The notes under the pieces: model-generated
The model's input: the letters and a program-made list of their open reading frames with translations, nothing else
The model's database searches: none
What the model was told of the DNA's origin: nothing
Program-made: the position numbers and the translations under genes
Shown here: positions 34,501 through 49,300 of the stretch, one piece after another
How positions within the stretch are numbered: the stretch's first letter is position 1
How the letters are laid out: the number at the start of each line of letters is the position of its first letter
Origin: Macrotis lagotis
Taxonomy: Eukaryota; Chordata; Mammalia; Peramelemorphia; Peramelidae
Length of the DNA stretch: 64,000 nt
Assembly: GCF_037893015.1 (NCBI RefSeq)
Contig: NC_133666.1
Span: 621,159,156-621,223,155 of the forward strand
Direction: 5' to 3'

Positions 34501-37500
34501 ATTTGGAAGAAGGGGTCTGATATGAGAGATGTTATGAAGATAGAAATATCAAGTATTTGGCAACAAACTGAACATGTGAGAATTAAAGGAGAGGATGATA
34601 ATGCTAAGGTTACAAACTGGGAGGCTAGAAAAATGGTGATACCTCCAACAGAAAAAGGAAAATTTTGGAAGAGGGAAGGTTTTGAGGGGAAAGGTAATCA
34701 ATTCAACTTCAGACATGTTGAGTTTGGGACATCTAGTTTGAAATCTCCAATAAAACAATTAGTGATTCAGAAATGAAGTTCTCTAGAATATTGGGACTAG
34801 CTATATTATAGATCTGCTGGTCATCATCAACAGTCATATAACTGGTTTTCCTGCCTTGTCTCAGCAAGGAGCTGATGAAGTTCCTGAGAGAGGAAGCAGA
34901 GGAGCCTTGGACAAAACCTTGTGAAATATCCACAGTTAAATTGTACCATAAATGATGAGTCAGCAAAGGAAACTGAGTAGTAGTTAGATAGAACCAGGAG
35001 AGTCACAAAAACCTAGAGAGAAGGGAGTATCCACGGGAATAGGGAGTAATTCAATTTTTAAATGAAGCAGAAAGGTCAAGTACTGAGAAGGGGCAAACTG
35101 TTTTGGCAATTAGGACATCACTGGTAACTTTGGAGAGAGTAGTTCTAGTTCTTTGATGAAGTTGGAAGCCAGATAGCAATATGCTGGAGGAGAGGAAGAA
35201 GTGGAGACAATAAATGTAGACAGTTTTTTGAAGGAGTTTGGCTGAGAAAGGGAGGACGGATCTGGAACAAAGGTAATCTCCTTCAGATCAGAGGCTATCT
35301 CACTTTTCTATCAGTATTCCTGGCCCTGAGCTCAGAGTATGATACCTAAGTTCTCAGTAAATGTTTGTTGTGGTTGCAACAGTAGCCTGGGCTCACTGAT
35401 CCCTATGTTCTCAGAGCTAGGGGAAACACCTCCTCTGGATTTACTTTCTTTTATTTTGCTTCTGACTTGTCCTTTTCCTTCTCTTTTTTTTTTTACCTGC
35501 TGATTCTGGCCTCCAGAGAGAGCATATTCAAATCATGAGAACTCTCCCTTCAATTAAGTTGACTTGGCCAACTCTCAAAGCTATTTCTGAAGGAATGAAG
35601 TATTCATCAAGAGCCATGATCCTGCCAGATTATCTCTGAATTCATTCATCTGTTAATGAGAATTCTAAGTTTGGGCAGAACGATGGAGAGGTTATGGGGG
35701 TAAGAGGTGGGAGAAATCTCTTCTACCAGTTCTACCTGGCACAAGTCTTATACAATAATATTTTGTACAGGATTTTGTCTGGGAAGGATTCAAGATCCTG
35801 CAATGAAAACCATTTAAAGCTCAGAACGGGTGTTGCCAATTCCCTAATCAAGGACATAAAGAAAGGTCTTTAAGACTACCTGTTCTGTTTTTAACCTCAA
35901 GAATTCCTGAACTGGACAAGATGACCTCTAAAATGTCCCATACAACTCTTAAGTTTTTAATGATTCTGGGTATGTGACCAGAGATCCAAAGGGAGGGCTT
36001 GGGGTAAGGGAAAGTTACTATTGACCAAGAAAGGGTCAATTGGGACAATAGACATAAAACCACCTTCTCCCCTCCAGACCCCTCTTACCTGGCAAGAAGA
36101 GTAACTCCCTCTTCATGGCCTTCAGATGTCTTCATCAGCTCCCAGCCGCCTTCCAGACCCATACATGTTATGACCTCACCGCTTCCTCCACGGAACAGCA
36201 TGGCCTGCAGTGTCTCTACAGCACAACTAGAAAGAAACAGAATTTTTCTACTTTTCCTGTCCCAAGGACAACATTCTCTCTATCCTATGGGGTTTAGAAA
36301 AATCATTCTTTCCTCTCCTTGCTTATAAGCATAACAGAACCTAAGGCTTAAATGAGTTATTGGAGGTACACAGAGGCCTCTATTTGTACATAAGACTATC
36401 TTGACAGCTTACCTATAGTTAGATGGAGGTCCCCATGACCACCACAGAGCTAGCATCATGTAGAACATACGTATAACACTATCAGACTTAAATAAATTGA
36501 ACTTATGGATTAATTTTCTTTCACTGGCTGAGGAGAGACTGTATCTAAATCTATATATACTTGCTTATATCTGCTCAAATAGTCAGGCAAACACAAAGAT
36601 AACCTCCCCCAAATCACTGCAAATTAACAGAACACTGGGCTTGTTACTGATATTTAGCTGGCCTAAACATGTTCATGGGTAGACATTCACAAAAGCACTC
36701 ACACTTCTGCACAATCATTCCTGTGGTTCATTATACTGGAATACATTGGTGTACCTTGAACAATTACAAACCCAGAATAAGTCTTTTCCTTTTCTTCCAG
36801 GGATGTCCAGATTAGATTATAGAGTGACAGAAAATGGTTCCATCACATAAATGAGAAAATCAGTTGCCTTGTACCAATCAGTCCAATTTTGCCAATCCTT
36901 CAAAATTACACATGTGTATATAGGGGAAGGGGAGATGTTAGGGGATAAATAAACCATCTAAAGGTCTCAGAATAATAATGATAGTAAACATTTATATAGC
37001 ATTTTATAATTTTTAAGGAGTGGCTAGGTAGGGAAAAAGATAGAGTGCCAGGGTTAGAGTCAGGAAGACCTGTGTTTAAATATGGCCACAGAAACTTCCT
37101 GTGTGACCCTGGGCAAGTCACTTAACTTTGTTCTTTGCCTCAGTTTCCTCATTTGTAAAATGAGCTGGAGAAGGAAATGACATTCATTCCAGTATATTTG
37201 TTAAGAAAACCCCAAATGGGATTGTAAAAAGTCAGACAACTGAAATGACTGAATAATACAGTTGGCAAAGCAATTATATACCTTATTTTATTTGATCCTC
37301 ACAATAATACTGTGAAGTACCACAGGTATTATTATCCTCACTTTACAGATCACAGAACTCAGGGGTGATGTGATGATCTACCCATTGTCATGCAGCAAGG
37401 AAGTGTCAGAGGAGGGACTGAATTCAGATATCTTCAAACTCTAAACCTAACACAGTCCCCATTCCACTACAGAAGTCACCTAGTCCAAATTGTATTACAG

Positions 37501-40500
37501 AAATCCCCACCCCCAACAAATCTACTTCAATTGACAGGCAATTCTCTAACCATTAAACAGTTCATTTCAACTAAAATTGTTGGGAAAATTTTCCTTTTGT
37601 CAAGCCGAAATTATTTGCCTCTCTGAAATTTCTTAAAGAATAGAGAGATTTTTAGGAAGAAAAGGGATCAATGTTAGCACCAACTAAAGCCACACTCAGG
37701 TTTTATAAAAATAAAGAAACCTAGCATGTATGGAGAGGAGATATTTACAATCAATTGACATCCTAGCCCAGGAAATTATGGATATACAGAGCCCTATTAC
37801 ATGAGTTTATGGCAAGAGGAGATATGAGCTATTAGGGTCAATTCTCCACTACCTACCGGGTAAGTGATTCTCCACTCTTATAAGAAGGACAGTGAATACA
37901 GGGCAAGAAATGTTTCCTGGAGACAAGTAGGAAGGTACAGGTGATAATAGAAAGCCCTGAATGGGCAAGAATAAATCTCAATCATAAAAAGGAGTGTAGT
38001 CTAGTGCAAAGTACTTTTGTTCCAACTAGGAAAACTGAAGCCCACAGAGCATAATCACACAAATGTTAAGGAGAGAGAAAGAAAGAAAGAAAGAGGGATA
38101 TGGAAAAGGAGGAAGGGAAAGGAGAAAGAGAACATGAGAATGAGCATGAGTGCAAAATCTTGGAAAACAAGATCTAATTATGGGGACCCAGTCTTCTGAA
38201 GATACTACTGAAACCCAAAACAGCTGAAGGTTAAGTTCATCAAGGCCTGTGAACAAGAAAGGAAATGGTTCCAGGGAATCAATGAGAAAGTGGCAGACCA
38301 GGATGCCAAGTGACAAAAGGAGAGAGAATCTAAAATGAGTAAGGAATGATGACCTAGGAAGAGTTAATAAAGGTTAGATTCTGGCCTATGTTAAGTAAGT
38401 CTCAAAAACAGTTGCTCTGTCAATAGAGGCTCACTGCTTTCAACTTTCCAACTCTCTATGCATCAGTGACCTTTGTCAATAGCACAGCAATCGAAGATCA
38501 TCAATTTTTCTTGACAACCTCAATTATGATGTTCTATACAGAAGAACTGATGTGATAGAAAAGTGGCCATCACTGAGATTTATGATCCTATGACTTGGGC
38601 TTCAGTTTTCCAGGATGGAACATTAATACTTTGCACTATTAAAGGGGGGGGAAACTTAGTTAAGGTGGTTTGGAGGGGAAGTTGCTAGAATTAGTTAGCT
38701 GCACTATTTAAAAAAAAAAAACATTTCTGGGGCAGCTAGGTGGTGCAGTGGATAGAGAACTAGCCCTGGAGTCAGGAGTACCTGAGTTCAAATCCAACTT
38801 CAGACACTTAATAATTACCTAGCTGTATGGCCTTGGGCAAGCCACTTAACCCCATTGCCTTGCAAAAACTTAAAAAAAAATCCCACTTCCTTCCCCTTTT
38901 CCCTCCTTGAACTCTTATGAAAACTTAAATGTAAAGTTGTTTACTCAGTCTCTTAGAACCAGAATTCAATCAAGCAATGATTGATAGTTGAAAAAGGTAC
39001 CATCTGGCATTTTAGAATTATATTAAATTTTGTTCTAAATATCAATGTGAAGTTAATTATGCTTGTTAATAAAAACTACATTTTTATTTTTAAAAGCATA
39101 ATTACCTAGAGAGTGGCTCAGGGCCCTTGAAAGGCTACTATAGGTCAGAAGGAATAAGAGAAAAGCTGTAAAGCTTTGAAAGTAAAGTGCTAAATTATAT
39201 ACTAGAAGAGTACATCAGTTTCATGTTTAACTCTTTCTCTTCTATCATACATGTGGAAATACTCATTTTGGTAGATGTTAAGCTCAGAATTGAAAAATAA
39301 ATGACATTATGGGGCAGTTAGGTGGTACAGAGGATAGAGCATGGGTCCTGGAGTCAGGAGTCCCTGAGTTCAAATCTGGCCTCAGACACTTAATAATTGC
39401 CTAGTTGTGAGACCTTGGGCAAGTCACTTAACTCAATTGCCTTAAATAAATAAATTTAAAAAATAAGTGACACTGGCTTATTTGCTGTTGCTCATACATT
39501 AAAAATCAATCCCACTGTTTGTGTGCCTTTGAATCAGCTGTTCCACATGCCTGGGATGCTCTGACTCTTCTCTTCTGCTTGTTCACTTCCCTGGATTGCT
39601 TCAAGATTCTGTTCAAATTCCATCTGGGGCAGGAGGTCTCTGTTGATACCTTCCTTGTGTAACTTAATTTACATGCTGTCTCTCCCGGAGAGCACGAATT
39701 GCTTTTACTTTTCTTGTGCTTAATATGATGCTGAACATATATTAATAAATGGTTGCTGACTGCCTGCCTGCCTGACCTCTTAAAGGGTCTCTTCCATTAA
39801 GAAGTGTTTATGATCATTAGACAAAAGCATAAAATGAGGATCAGGATGTTTGCCACAGGGAAGTGCCCAGCTATGAACAATGTCTTGTCCAAGGTGCAAC
39901 AAGAACTTAGATTATAGAATCTAAAGCCTCCTCTTTACCCGTGATAATTTTTCATTGATCTTTTGTTCTATCATTTCCCCGTACCTGGCACATAAGAGCT
40001 TCATAGATGCTCATTACTTTGCTACAGTCTATGGGAATACAGATCTGTTCAATTCCTTAAGAATGTAAAACCCATCTCTACTGTCTATGCAACAGAAAAG
40101 CCCCTAGTCAGTTGGTTCCTAGCCATACCTGGGCACCAGTTCACCCTCCCACACAAAAGTCACAGTTTCCAAGAGGAAATAAAAAGTCTGTAAAAAAAAA
40201 AAAAAGTCTTTCAAAGTCAAACCTTTAAAGCAGTATTCTCCAATGAACATATTTCTTATGAGAGTTTACAGAATGCTAGAAATTTAGACTTAGGTGACCC
40301 AGAATCCCCTAGGCCCTAGCATCCCTGCCTCCCACTCTATGTCTCTTCTTGTAAAAGGCTTTTCCAGTGATCTAATCTTCCCCAAAGGAACCTAAAAAAC
40401 ATGATCTAGTCCATGAAGAAAACCTGGCAGAGGTCCTAGGAAAGAAAGGAGGTGGACATGATACAGATAGAAAAAATCCAAGAGCTTGAAACTATTTCTA

Positions 40501-43339
40501 CTTGACTAACTCTTACTTGAAAACACAAAGGACCTAAGGCCTGAGCTGGATGCCCTAACGAGGAAGTACAGGGCTCCCCATTCCTGGGGGAGGCAGGGTA
40601 GAAATAAGAGGAGTCAGTCCTAGAGTTCAAAGTCTGTTCAGTAAACAACAGACAGCAGACACCACAACACATCAGATGTGAAGTCCAAGTAAAATCTCTA
40701 TGGTACAATCTGGTGGGTGTTTATTATCTTGAAATTAATGATGATGTAATATCTTCAAGGGGTGAAATAGCACATTTTCATGGGAACTATGAATGATGAA
40801 CAGGAGGATACCCTGAAAACACAAGAGACTAGTGAAGGCTCAAAGCACCAGGATTCACTGAGTGATGAAAATAGGATAAAGACCTTCCTGAAAAATTCAA
40901 CACTCAAATTTCTATTGAATTTTTAAGGTAAACAAAGCTACAAAGCTGTCAAACCATTACATGAAGTTGGAGTATTATCACCATTTAACAGATGAGGAAA
41001 TTGAATCTTAGAAAGAATAATTAACTTGGAAGTGTACCATAGAGGAAAGAACACTAGACTTGGATGGGAAGATTTGGGTTCAATCTTTGCCACTTAGTAT
41101 CAATCTTTTTTGGGTAAATCATTATATCCTGATGGGACTCAGTGTCCTCACCTCTAGAATGAAGGGATTGAATTAGATCATCTGTAAGGTCTCTTTCATC
41201 CCATTATAGTTTCAGGGCTGATCTGTGAAGTTTGAGAGCTAGGGTCTGAATTTAAATTGGTTCTGTTCTCCACAAGTTAAATTCCCTTTTTACTATTCCA
41301 CACTTCCTCTGACATTATAACAGACTTTAAAATTTAGAAAATGCTTTTTCTGTAAACCAGCATGATATGTAAAGCAATGAAAGGATGATCCTCCAAAACT
41401 GCACTGCAGACTGGTAAAATAAATTGCCTAAGGTCACAGAGCTACTAAGAGGCAAAGTTAAATCTGAATTCCTACCTCTTGACTCCAAACCCAGGACTTT
41501 GTCCACTATATCTCAAATGTCTTTCTTTCTCTGCAGTTCCAAATTCTACTCATGCTTTTTTTTATATTTCACGACCCTGAACTCTCTGGGATCTCTTCTA
41601 CCTCTCTGGATACTCCTTCACACTCATTTAAATATTGATTTATTCAACATTTACTGAATAATGACAATTGAATAATGTATGTAAAGTGCTTTGTAAACCT
41701 TAAAGAAACATATAAATGTTAATTATCATTAGTGAGTATTTGATGAAATACAAAGAAATAAAATGTGGAGTCTTTTCTCAAAGGAGTTTCTAGTTGAGTA
41801 GTGGATAATAAGATACAAATGAACAGAAATTACAATAAACTATGAAGAAATACAATTTCATGATAATTCAGATTAGCTTAAGGTTGGGGAAGGGCAATGA
41901 AAACTATAAAAGTCAACACAAGGGAGTCTGCACTGTGAACAGAATCATGAAAGATGAACAAATATTGGGGGGTTGGGGGGGGGGGAGAATGAGGAAGTGA
42001 AGGAGATTCCAACCAAAAGAAACAGTTGCCATGAAAGACAACAAGGAAGCAGAAAAATATGATCCAGTAGTCCAGGTTTATAACCTATGTGAAGGGAAGT
42101 AGTGCGAGGTAAGACTGGAAAAGTAGGTTAGAAAGAAAGATTGTCTAGATCATGGACAGCTGAGTTCTAGATGAAGGAGTTTGGATTTTATCCATTAGAC
42201 ATTTCTGGGAATGAACAAACATGAATAGGGTCATAGACAAAGAAGGCAGTATGTGATGAACAGATGATACAGAAAAAAATGGTGATGAAAGCCATGACCA
42301 AAAAAGAGTCTAGACATCTTATTTTAAGAAATCATAAAAGAAAACTGCCCAGACCTTTTAAAACTTGAGGGCAAAGTGGAAATACATATCATCTATTGCT
42401 CACCTTTTGGAAGAAATTCCAAAATGAAAATTTGTAGGAACATTAGCTAAAATCTAGAACTTCCAGATCTAAAAAACCCCCACTATAAACAGCCAGAAAG
42501 AAAGAATTTAAGGACCAAAGAGCCACAGTCAGTATTACACACGATTTAGCAGTAACCACAATAAAGAAGTGGATGGAAAGCTTGGAATATGATACTCCAG
42601 AAGGCAAAGGTTATGAGTTTACAGTCAAGAATAATCTAACCAGTAAAACTGAGTATAATGCTACAAGAGAAAAAATAGAATTTTCCAAGCATTACTGATA
42701 AAAAGTTCAGAGCTACATAGAAATTTTGATATGCCAACACAGGAGTCAACAGAAAAATAAAAAAGTAAACATGAATCAATAATCATATGGAACTAAATAA
42801 GGGCAAACTTCTTACATTTTAATATAGGAAGAGGACAGAAATATGCTCCCTTTGAACCATATTATCATCAGAGGTCATAGAGGGAGTCTAATTAAAAGGT
42901 GTAGTAATGGTTCTGTTATGGAGAAGTTCACTGGAGAGGAAAAGGAGGAAAGGGTTGGGGAAAATTATCACACATAAGCAAGTATACAAATAGAAGGCCT
43001 TACAAACAAGGAGAAGGGGTAGGAAAGCAGATGACACTTGAACTCACTCTCATCTTAACTGGTCAAGTAAGTGAAAAAGATAAGGGAAGGGAATAAGCAT
43101 TAACATAGCACTTATTACATGCCACATACTGTGCTAATAGCTTTATTCTCTCAACAACCCCAGGACATAGGTGCTGTGATCATACTCATTTTATAATGGA
43201 GGAAACTGAGGCAGAGAGGTGAAGTGGCTAGTCCAAGATCACTCAGCCTCCATATTAGAATTTTGAGTTAGTTCTTCCTAACTCTAGATCTAGTATTCTA
43301 TCCATATCACCTAGTTACCCCATAAAGGCAAAACATACA

Positions 43340-43378
<39 letters not shown>

Positions 43379-46300
43379 ACACCACAGAAATAGGAGGGGA
43401 AGGGAAGAAGGGGGAAGGAAAGAAGATTAAGGAACATATAATACAAATTCTCACTAGGAATATATAAAAATCAGTGAATGCTCTTTCTGAGGAGGCAAAG
43501 AAGTGGAATCTGAGGGGCCACTTATCAATTGGGCAATGTCTGAACAAATTATGGGTTATAAAGATGATAGAATATTATCTTTCTGTAAAAAATTTTGAAG
43601 AAGATGATTTTAGAGAAACTGGAAAGAATTGAATGAACTGTTATGGAGTGAAGTGAGTGGGAGAAAAACAATATTGTAAAGTCAAATTTGAAAGACTCTG
43701 ATCAGCATAATGACCAGAGCTAAAACATACTACCCACCTTCAGATACAAGAGGGGGGGGGGAAGGCAAGGTTTTGAGTAATGGGAGGAAAAACAATTTCA
43801 AAAAAAGAAAAACTAGTAGCCCAGAAAGGAGGCTATTACAATGATCAGGGAAGAAATGATGAGAGAGCAGTCTGTGACACAGTGATAGCAGTGGTAATCA
43901 AAGAGACATATATTTTCAAAAATAGGATTTAAGTGAGGTAAGATGAACAGGGAACTCTAAGGGCTCCCCTACCCTATTCTTGAGTTAAGAGCCACAGTAA
44001 TATCTCCTCAAGAACAATTATAAACACATTTTTATCTAAGCAAGCTTCACATAAAAGGTGAATTACATGACCCCCAAGTCTAAGAGTCTATGATTCTATA
44101 ACAAATAACATTCAATACATTTCAAAATTTATAAAGCACTTTTCTGACAAGAACTCCGTGAAAGAACATTATTATTATCCCCATTAATGTTAATATTATC
44201 ACCCCCGGTTTATCTCAAAAAGACTTACCTACAGTCACACAGCTAGTTAGTAGCAGAACCCAGATTCAACCAACCCAAGTCCAGGGCTTTTTCCACTGCA
44301 TTTTTTAAACATGCCTGGCATTTCCCCACCCTCTTTACCTAATGCTATTTCCTCTGCAGTGTCCTTCCCCAACATCAGACTTGGTAGAATCCCACCCCCT
44401 TTTCAAAGTTCTGCTCAAATGCCTTTTACTCCCTTCCCTCCTCTAAATTATTACAATAATTTTTGGGGTAGCCCTCTCACATCCCTCATCACAGTTTATT
44501 TTAAAAATAAAGCAAATTCTATCCATGACTTATCTCCTAGTAGCTTTCAGACTATATATATGTGTGTGTGTGTGTAGCCTGCAACTCCTTCTGATGAGCC
44601 AATTTAAGTCCCAAGTTGCTCATCTGATTCTGAGATCTTAGGGCTTTCCATAGGGCAGGAAAGTGATAATGATCATAAAGGAAAAAATCAGATGAGGGTA
44701 GGGGCACTGCTTAGTGTGTGGTGCCAAGGTCGAACCTTCTGGCTGCATGGGTCTCCAGCTGCCTTGAGGAAACTTCCTGGCCCTTTCAGTGTTCTAATCC
44801 AAGCTCCCATCTCATTCCACTTGGCAGAGCCCAACATCTGGACTGTTAATTTTAATTGTTCCATAAAGCACACTGGGCCGCCCAGCTCTGCTCCTTTAGC
44901 ACCTTCTGTGCCATGTGTGGGGAACACTTCTGAGCTAACTTTGTTTAGCCCAACCAAGCTGCTATGGCCCCCTGCCAGTCCAAAGTACCTTCCCCTCCTC
45001 CTCTTACATCCCTTCCAGCTGCCTTCAGTTTTTACTGCTGAGGGATAGATGGCACACCTGGGTACTTCCCCACCCCCTTCTCTCTGTGCCCCTGTCCAAT
45101 GCATCTCAGATAAATGTCTACCTCCCCTCCTCAGGTCACCCTTTCTCTCTTTCCTTAAACACAAAAGGAGCAATTCCTAGTTGGCCTTCCAGATATATTT
45201 CATAGACACCTAGGTACCTATGCTGCAAAGATGAGATGTGACTGTTTCACTATTCAGAGCAAAAACTCTTAATCCTCGGATGAGATCTGGACACTCCTGG
45301 GTTGGCCAGGTTTCAGAGTCCTATAGTTAAAGTTCTCATCATAACTTGCCCAATTTGCCCCAGATGACTTTCAGTAAGGGTTCAATAGCATTAAGCTCTG
45401 TGAAACAGTTTTCAGAAAAATCAGACTGAGATCACTACTGTCCAGAGAATCAAAGTTCTACCACCCCTAGACTGGCTTACTCACTGAGGAGCTCTCAAAC
45501 AAAAGTTACTTCTCTTCCTATTCCATCTCCTCTCCTTTCTTGTCTCCTCCAGGAATTGACAACTACATAAGTTTAATGCTTCAGTCACTGGAGCCCAAAG
45601 GAGTCCCCATTCTTCAATTCATCAATAAGCTTTTACAAATTTCTTTCCTGCCATGTGTCAGACACTGTACTAAGACCTGATATTACAACTACAAACCTGA
45701 AATAGTCCTTGCCCTTAAGGAGTTTGCATTCCTCTGAATATTTCTTCCTACTCTGTTGAATTCCAAGATGCCAAAGATTTTTGGAGGCCAAACTGGGTTT
45801 CCTGCCCCCCAGTAACCCCATCTTCTTCCCAAACTTAACCCTCCAGCAGCAAGCCCCATTCATTTCAGTGTTCTCATAACCAAGATAAGACTGAGGTGGA
45901 GGAGCTGGGGTAAAGGGAGAGGAGTATCCACAGCTAGGGTAGAGTAGCCTGTTAATGGGTAAGGACTATTTCTTACATTAGGTTTTAAAATCTATATTCA
46001 ATTTATAGTGATCTGGAAATTCCCAAGACTAGAGATGAAGAAAAGTCTAGAAATGGGGAGGAAGGAAAGTGAAAGCAGGATTAGAGAGGGGAAATGAGGT
46101 GAGGAATTCTTCTAAAAGGAAGAAGTCTCCACATCTGGGCTGAGAGAAGGGGCCGGGAGTACAGGATGGAGTGTGTGAAGGAGACAATAAGTCAGAAGAG
46201 TAATAGAGAGGGAAGAAAGAGAAAACATAGTGAATTAGGTCAGTAAGAGAGAGAAGAAAGGCAATGCTGTGAGAGAGTAAGAGGGAAAAGGAATGCCTTG

Positions 46301-49300
46301 GGGCAGTGGCATGGGAAAAGATGTTCTAAGATGGAGGAAAAAGAGATAGGAAAATTCAGCAATACAAGGAGGAAAAGGCTGAGAAAAGACAAAAAGTTAA
46401 GAGTTAGTGGAAGAGGCTGGGAAAGGATCAAAAGTAAGGACACTGGGGGAGGCTGGAAAAGGTAAGGAGTGGGTGGGGTAAGTCTGAGGAAATCACACCT
46501 GCCACTAGGATATGGCAGACCACAATGAATATAAGGAGAAAGGAAAGAAAGAACTTGACTAACAATGTAATATGGATGGTTGGGAACTCATAGCTCTTTC
46601 CTGTCTGTTTTTTTGGGGAAATTTGACTATCAGTACTTCTATTTTCTGTTCAGCTGCCCACTGGACTCAGGATGTTGGGGAGGGCCTCTGAGTTCACTCT
46701 GCTGCCCCCATAGCTACATGCCCACCCCCCTCCTCTTCAGGCTGGGGGAGATGTTGGCCTGTTGAGAGGATACTTGCTTGTAGACCATGAACAGTATTCC
46801 TTCTCTAAGTTTCCTTTCTCCACAGCATCCCACAGGAGCTTCCTCCCTTTCCAACAAAAGCCAGGGGCTTCCAGAATTGCTCCTAGCCAAGCTATCCTAT
46901 TTACCTTCATGGTCTCTCTCTGGCATTAGTAACCATGAAGTCTTCAAATTCAAAAGTCCTACAGGAAATTACTTTGATATTATAACCACCTCCTGGGGCA
47001 AGTCTGGAAGTTAGAGGCTGTGCATTTTTCTCTACTTCGGATAAACTATTTTCCCCTATTAATCAGCAATGACGTCGAGGCCAGGCAGCTCACACTGCCT
47101 GTTTGCATGGAGGGCAAGAAGCAGATGAGGCCGCCTGGGCCAATGCCTGCATAGCTGGGCACTGGGTTTTAGCCCTGCCTCAACTCCTAAGCTGGTGCTT
47201 CTCACTCAAATCTCACTCTCTTCACTACCCTTTCTTTACAAACACCATGACTCTGAAATCACACCTGCAGTTTGAAGCAAAGATGAGTGGGAAAAAAAAG
47301 TCTGTTGAAGCCTATATCACATTTCTTTCCATTTAAAGCCAATTCTGAGGATCTCCAGATGATGTTGGAGCACAAAAGGAGCCCTGGAGAGGCAGGTCCA
47401 AGACCTCTTTTAGCTCTCTCACCACACTGCAGGTTCCTGAACTGAAAAAAAAGAAGGGTCAAAGTCTTTCTGATCCTTCTGGTCACTTCCACTCCTCCCC
47501 CTCCCTAAAGTCAGATGGGGCATATAGTCCATCCAGGATTATATCTTCATTCCTCAATAACATAAAAGGTAGCCAGAATCCAGAAAGTTATCAGAAAGTT
47601 TTCACTTTGAGCTTCTTTATGAACTGGGTAAATGCAAGAGATGTGAAGGTAAAATTAATTAGAAGTCTCTGAAAATAGGACAAATTAATTGGAGCAATTT
47701 AAGCCAAGATCTGAGAAAGACTCTTGGTTCTCTGTTCTTTCAGATCACTGACCCTCTGTGGAGAAGAAAGGGTTAATGGGTCAAAGGAACAAACAATGCA
47801 ATTTAGGAAGGGCCAAAGGAAAAAAATGTGCTGAGTCTAGCACTCAAGATTGGATCCATCACAAGCCCTTTTTCACCTGGGACAAACTGGAAATCTGATC
47901 AGGAGTAGGGAGAAGTGTCGAGAAAGAATTTGGCCCTAGAGTACATATGTCTAGAACCTCATATAGAAATGTCAACCACATTTCATTGGAGAGGGTTTCT
48001 GGTTCTAAACAGTAGTCACTATTTCTGTGGTCAAGATGCCAATTTGCTGGTTCCAGATTTGCTTTCCCTAGATGACAAATAATTGTTCCAAGTGCCTTTA
48101 AGGTTCCTCAGGCTTGGTGGGTCTGGATTCTTCACATAGAGCATGACAGGGAGGGCAGCCAGGAAGATGGCATCAATAGCAAAGTTAGCACCATTCTAAG
48201 AGCAGCCAAGCCACCTGCCTGGGTGCAACAGCATAGCTGTGACAGCCAATGCTGAGGGCATCCACAGAACTAGACCAAGAAAAGTAAATGTGTTACTAAT
48301 GTTATGATAATGACAAAGAATTCTGTCTGATGCTGATTTATTTCCATTTAGAGAGAAAGAGGACACCTGGTTAACTAAAGTCCTTTCTTTGAGGAGGTGG
48401 GTAGTGATGGCTTCTCAATTTTATTAAACATGTGGCCTGAATAAAATCCTAATCAGATAGCAGCTTTCCTATCCAGAATAATAACTTGCTTCCATCCATT
48501 ACAGTTTTTTGGCTGGAAAAGCCACCATTTGAATTAGTGGCAGCTTTCCAAGATGAAAACAGAGCCTATCACTTTAAATTTTGGTCAGTTATACCAAATT
48601 TAAAGTGATAAAACTTATTTTTTGGCTTAGGAATCTATTAGGAATTTAGATGTTGTTTCTACCTATTGCTTAGCTCCTAGGGTTGTTTTCTCCTCTTCCC
48701 CTCCCCCCCTTAAAAGATACTTATTTCTAAGTTTATGATTTCATATCATTTATTTTTAACACAGCTAGGATTTTGCTTCATGTATAAAATACAACAACAG
48801 TGAAGTGGACAGACTAAGAATCACTTTATCCATCCATCCTTGAAAATACTTCTCCCACAATGATGTGTAGCTACCTCTTTTCTTTAGGATTGAATCTTAA
48901 GAATTCAGAGGATCCTTAGACTAACATAGAGACAGGTAGTAATAGGATTACTACCCTGAGCTCCAGGACTGAATCCTTCTGCTCAAGCCTCAGTACTGTC
49001 TCTGTCCCCTTTCATATTTTCCATTTGTTTTGTGAGGTGCCTAGAAGGTTCTGGCAGATGGGCCTCCTATAAATAAAGTTTATGAGATGATCCTGAGGAC
49101 TGGGTGAGCTAAGGCTGCGGTGGCAGCTGCCCAGACTTAATGCACCACCCAATGGCTAATCAGACAGGTTGTACCAGCCCCAGTAGGCTGGAGGCCACTT
49201 CTGGACCAGGGTAACTAGTAGGCCAGCAGGCTGGAGGTGATTAAAATTCTTTTAAGTGGGAGAAAGACAGACAAAGAAGCAGAGGTCCTGGATACCCTCC

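Larger units (their letters stand above)
21706..36088 (-). other. MROH1: MROH1 intron, about 14.4 kb, repeat-rich
   Basis: The flanking exons join as ...VTLLAR-AMAKH..., so no exon is needed inside. It contains L3/CR1, L2, L1, MIR, Mar1-like and SINE1-like copies listed separately. Stretches without anything recognisable are about 21710-22290, 25165-25560, 25790-26090, 27450-27820, 28370-28880, 29860-30220, 31090-31500 and 35380-36088. Confidence 0.85.

Noticed and set aside
44688..45173. 161-codon minus-strand open frame and its 118-codon plus-strand counterpart
   Set aside because: No recognisable domain, no splice or codon support, low-complexity content. Chance frames in GC-richer DNA.
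48120..48270. Minus-strand reading with a splice-like start (TTGGTCTAG) and a hydrophobic stretch (FAIDAIFLAALPVMLYVK)
   Set aside because: The two parts are in different frames with a stop between, match no family that I know, and do not fit MROH1 phase.
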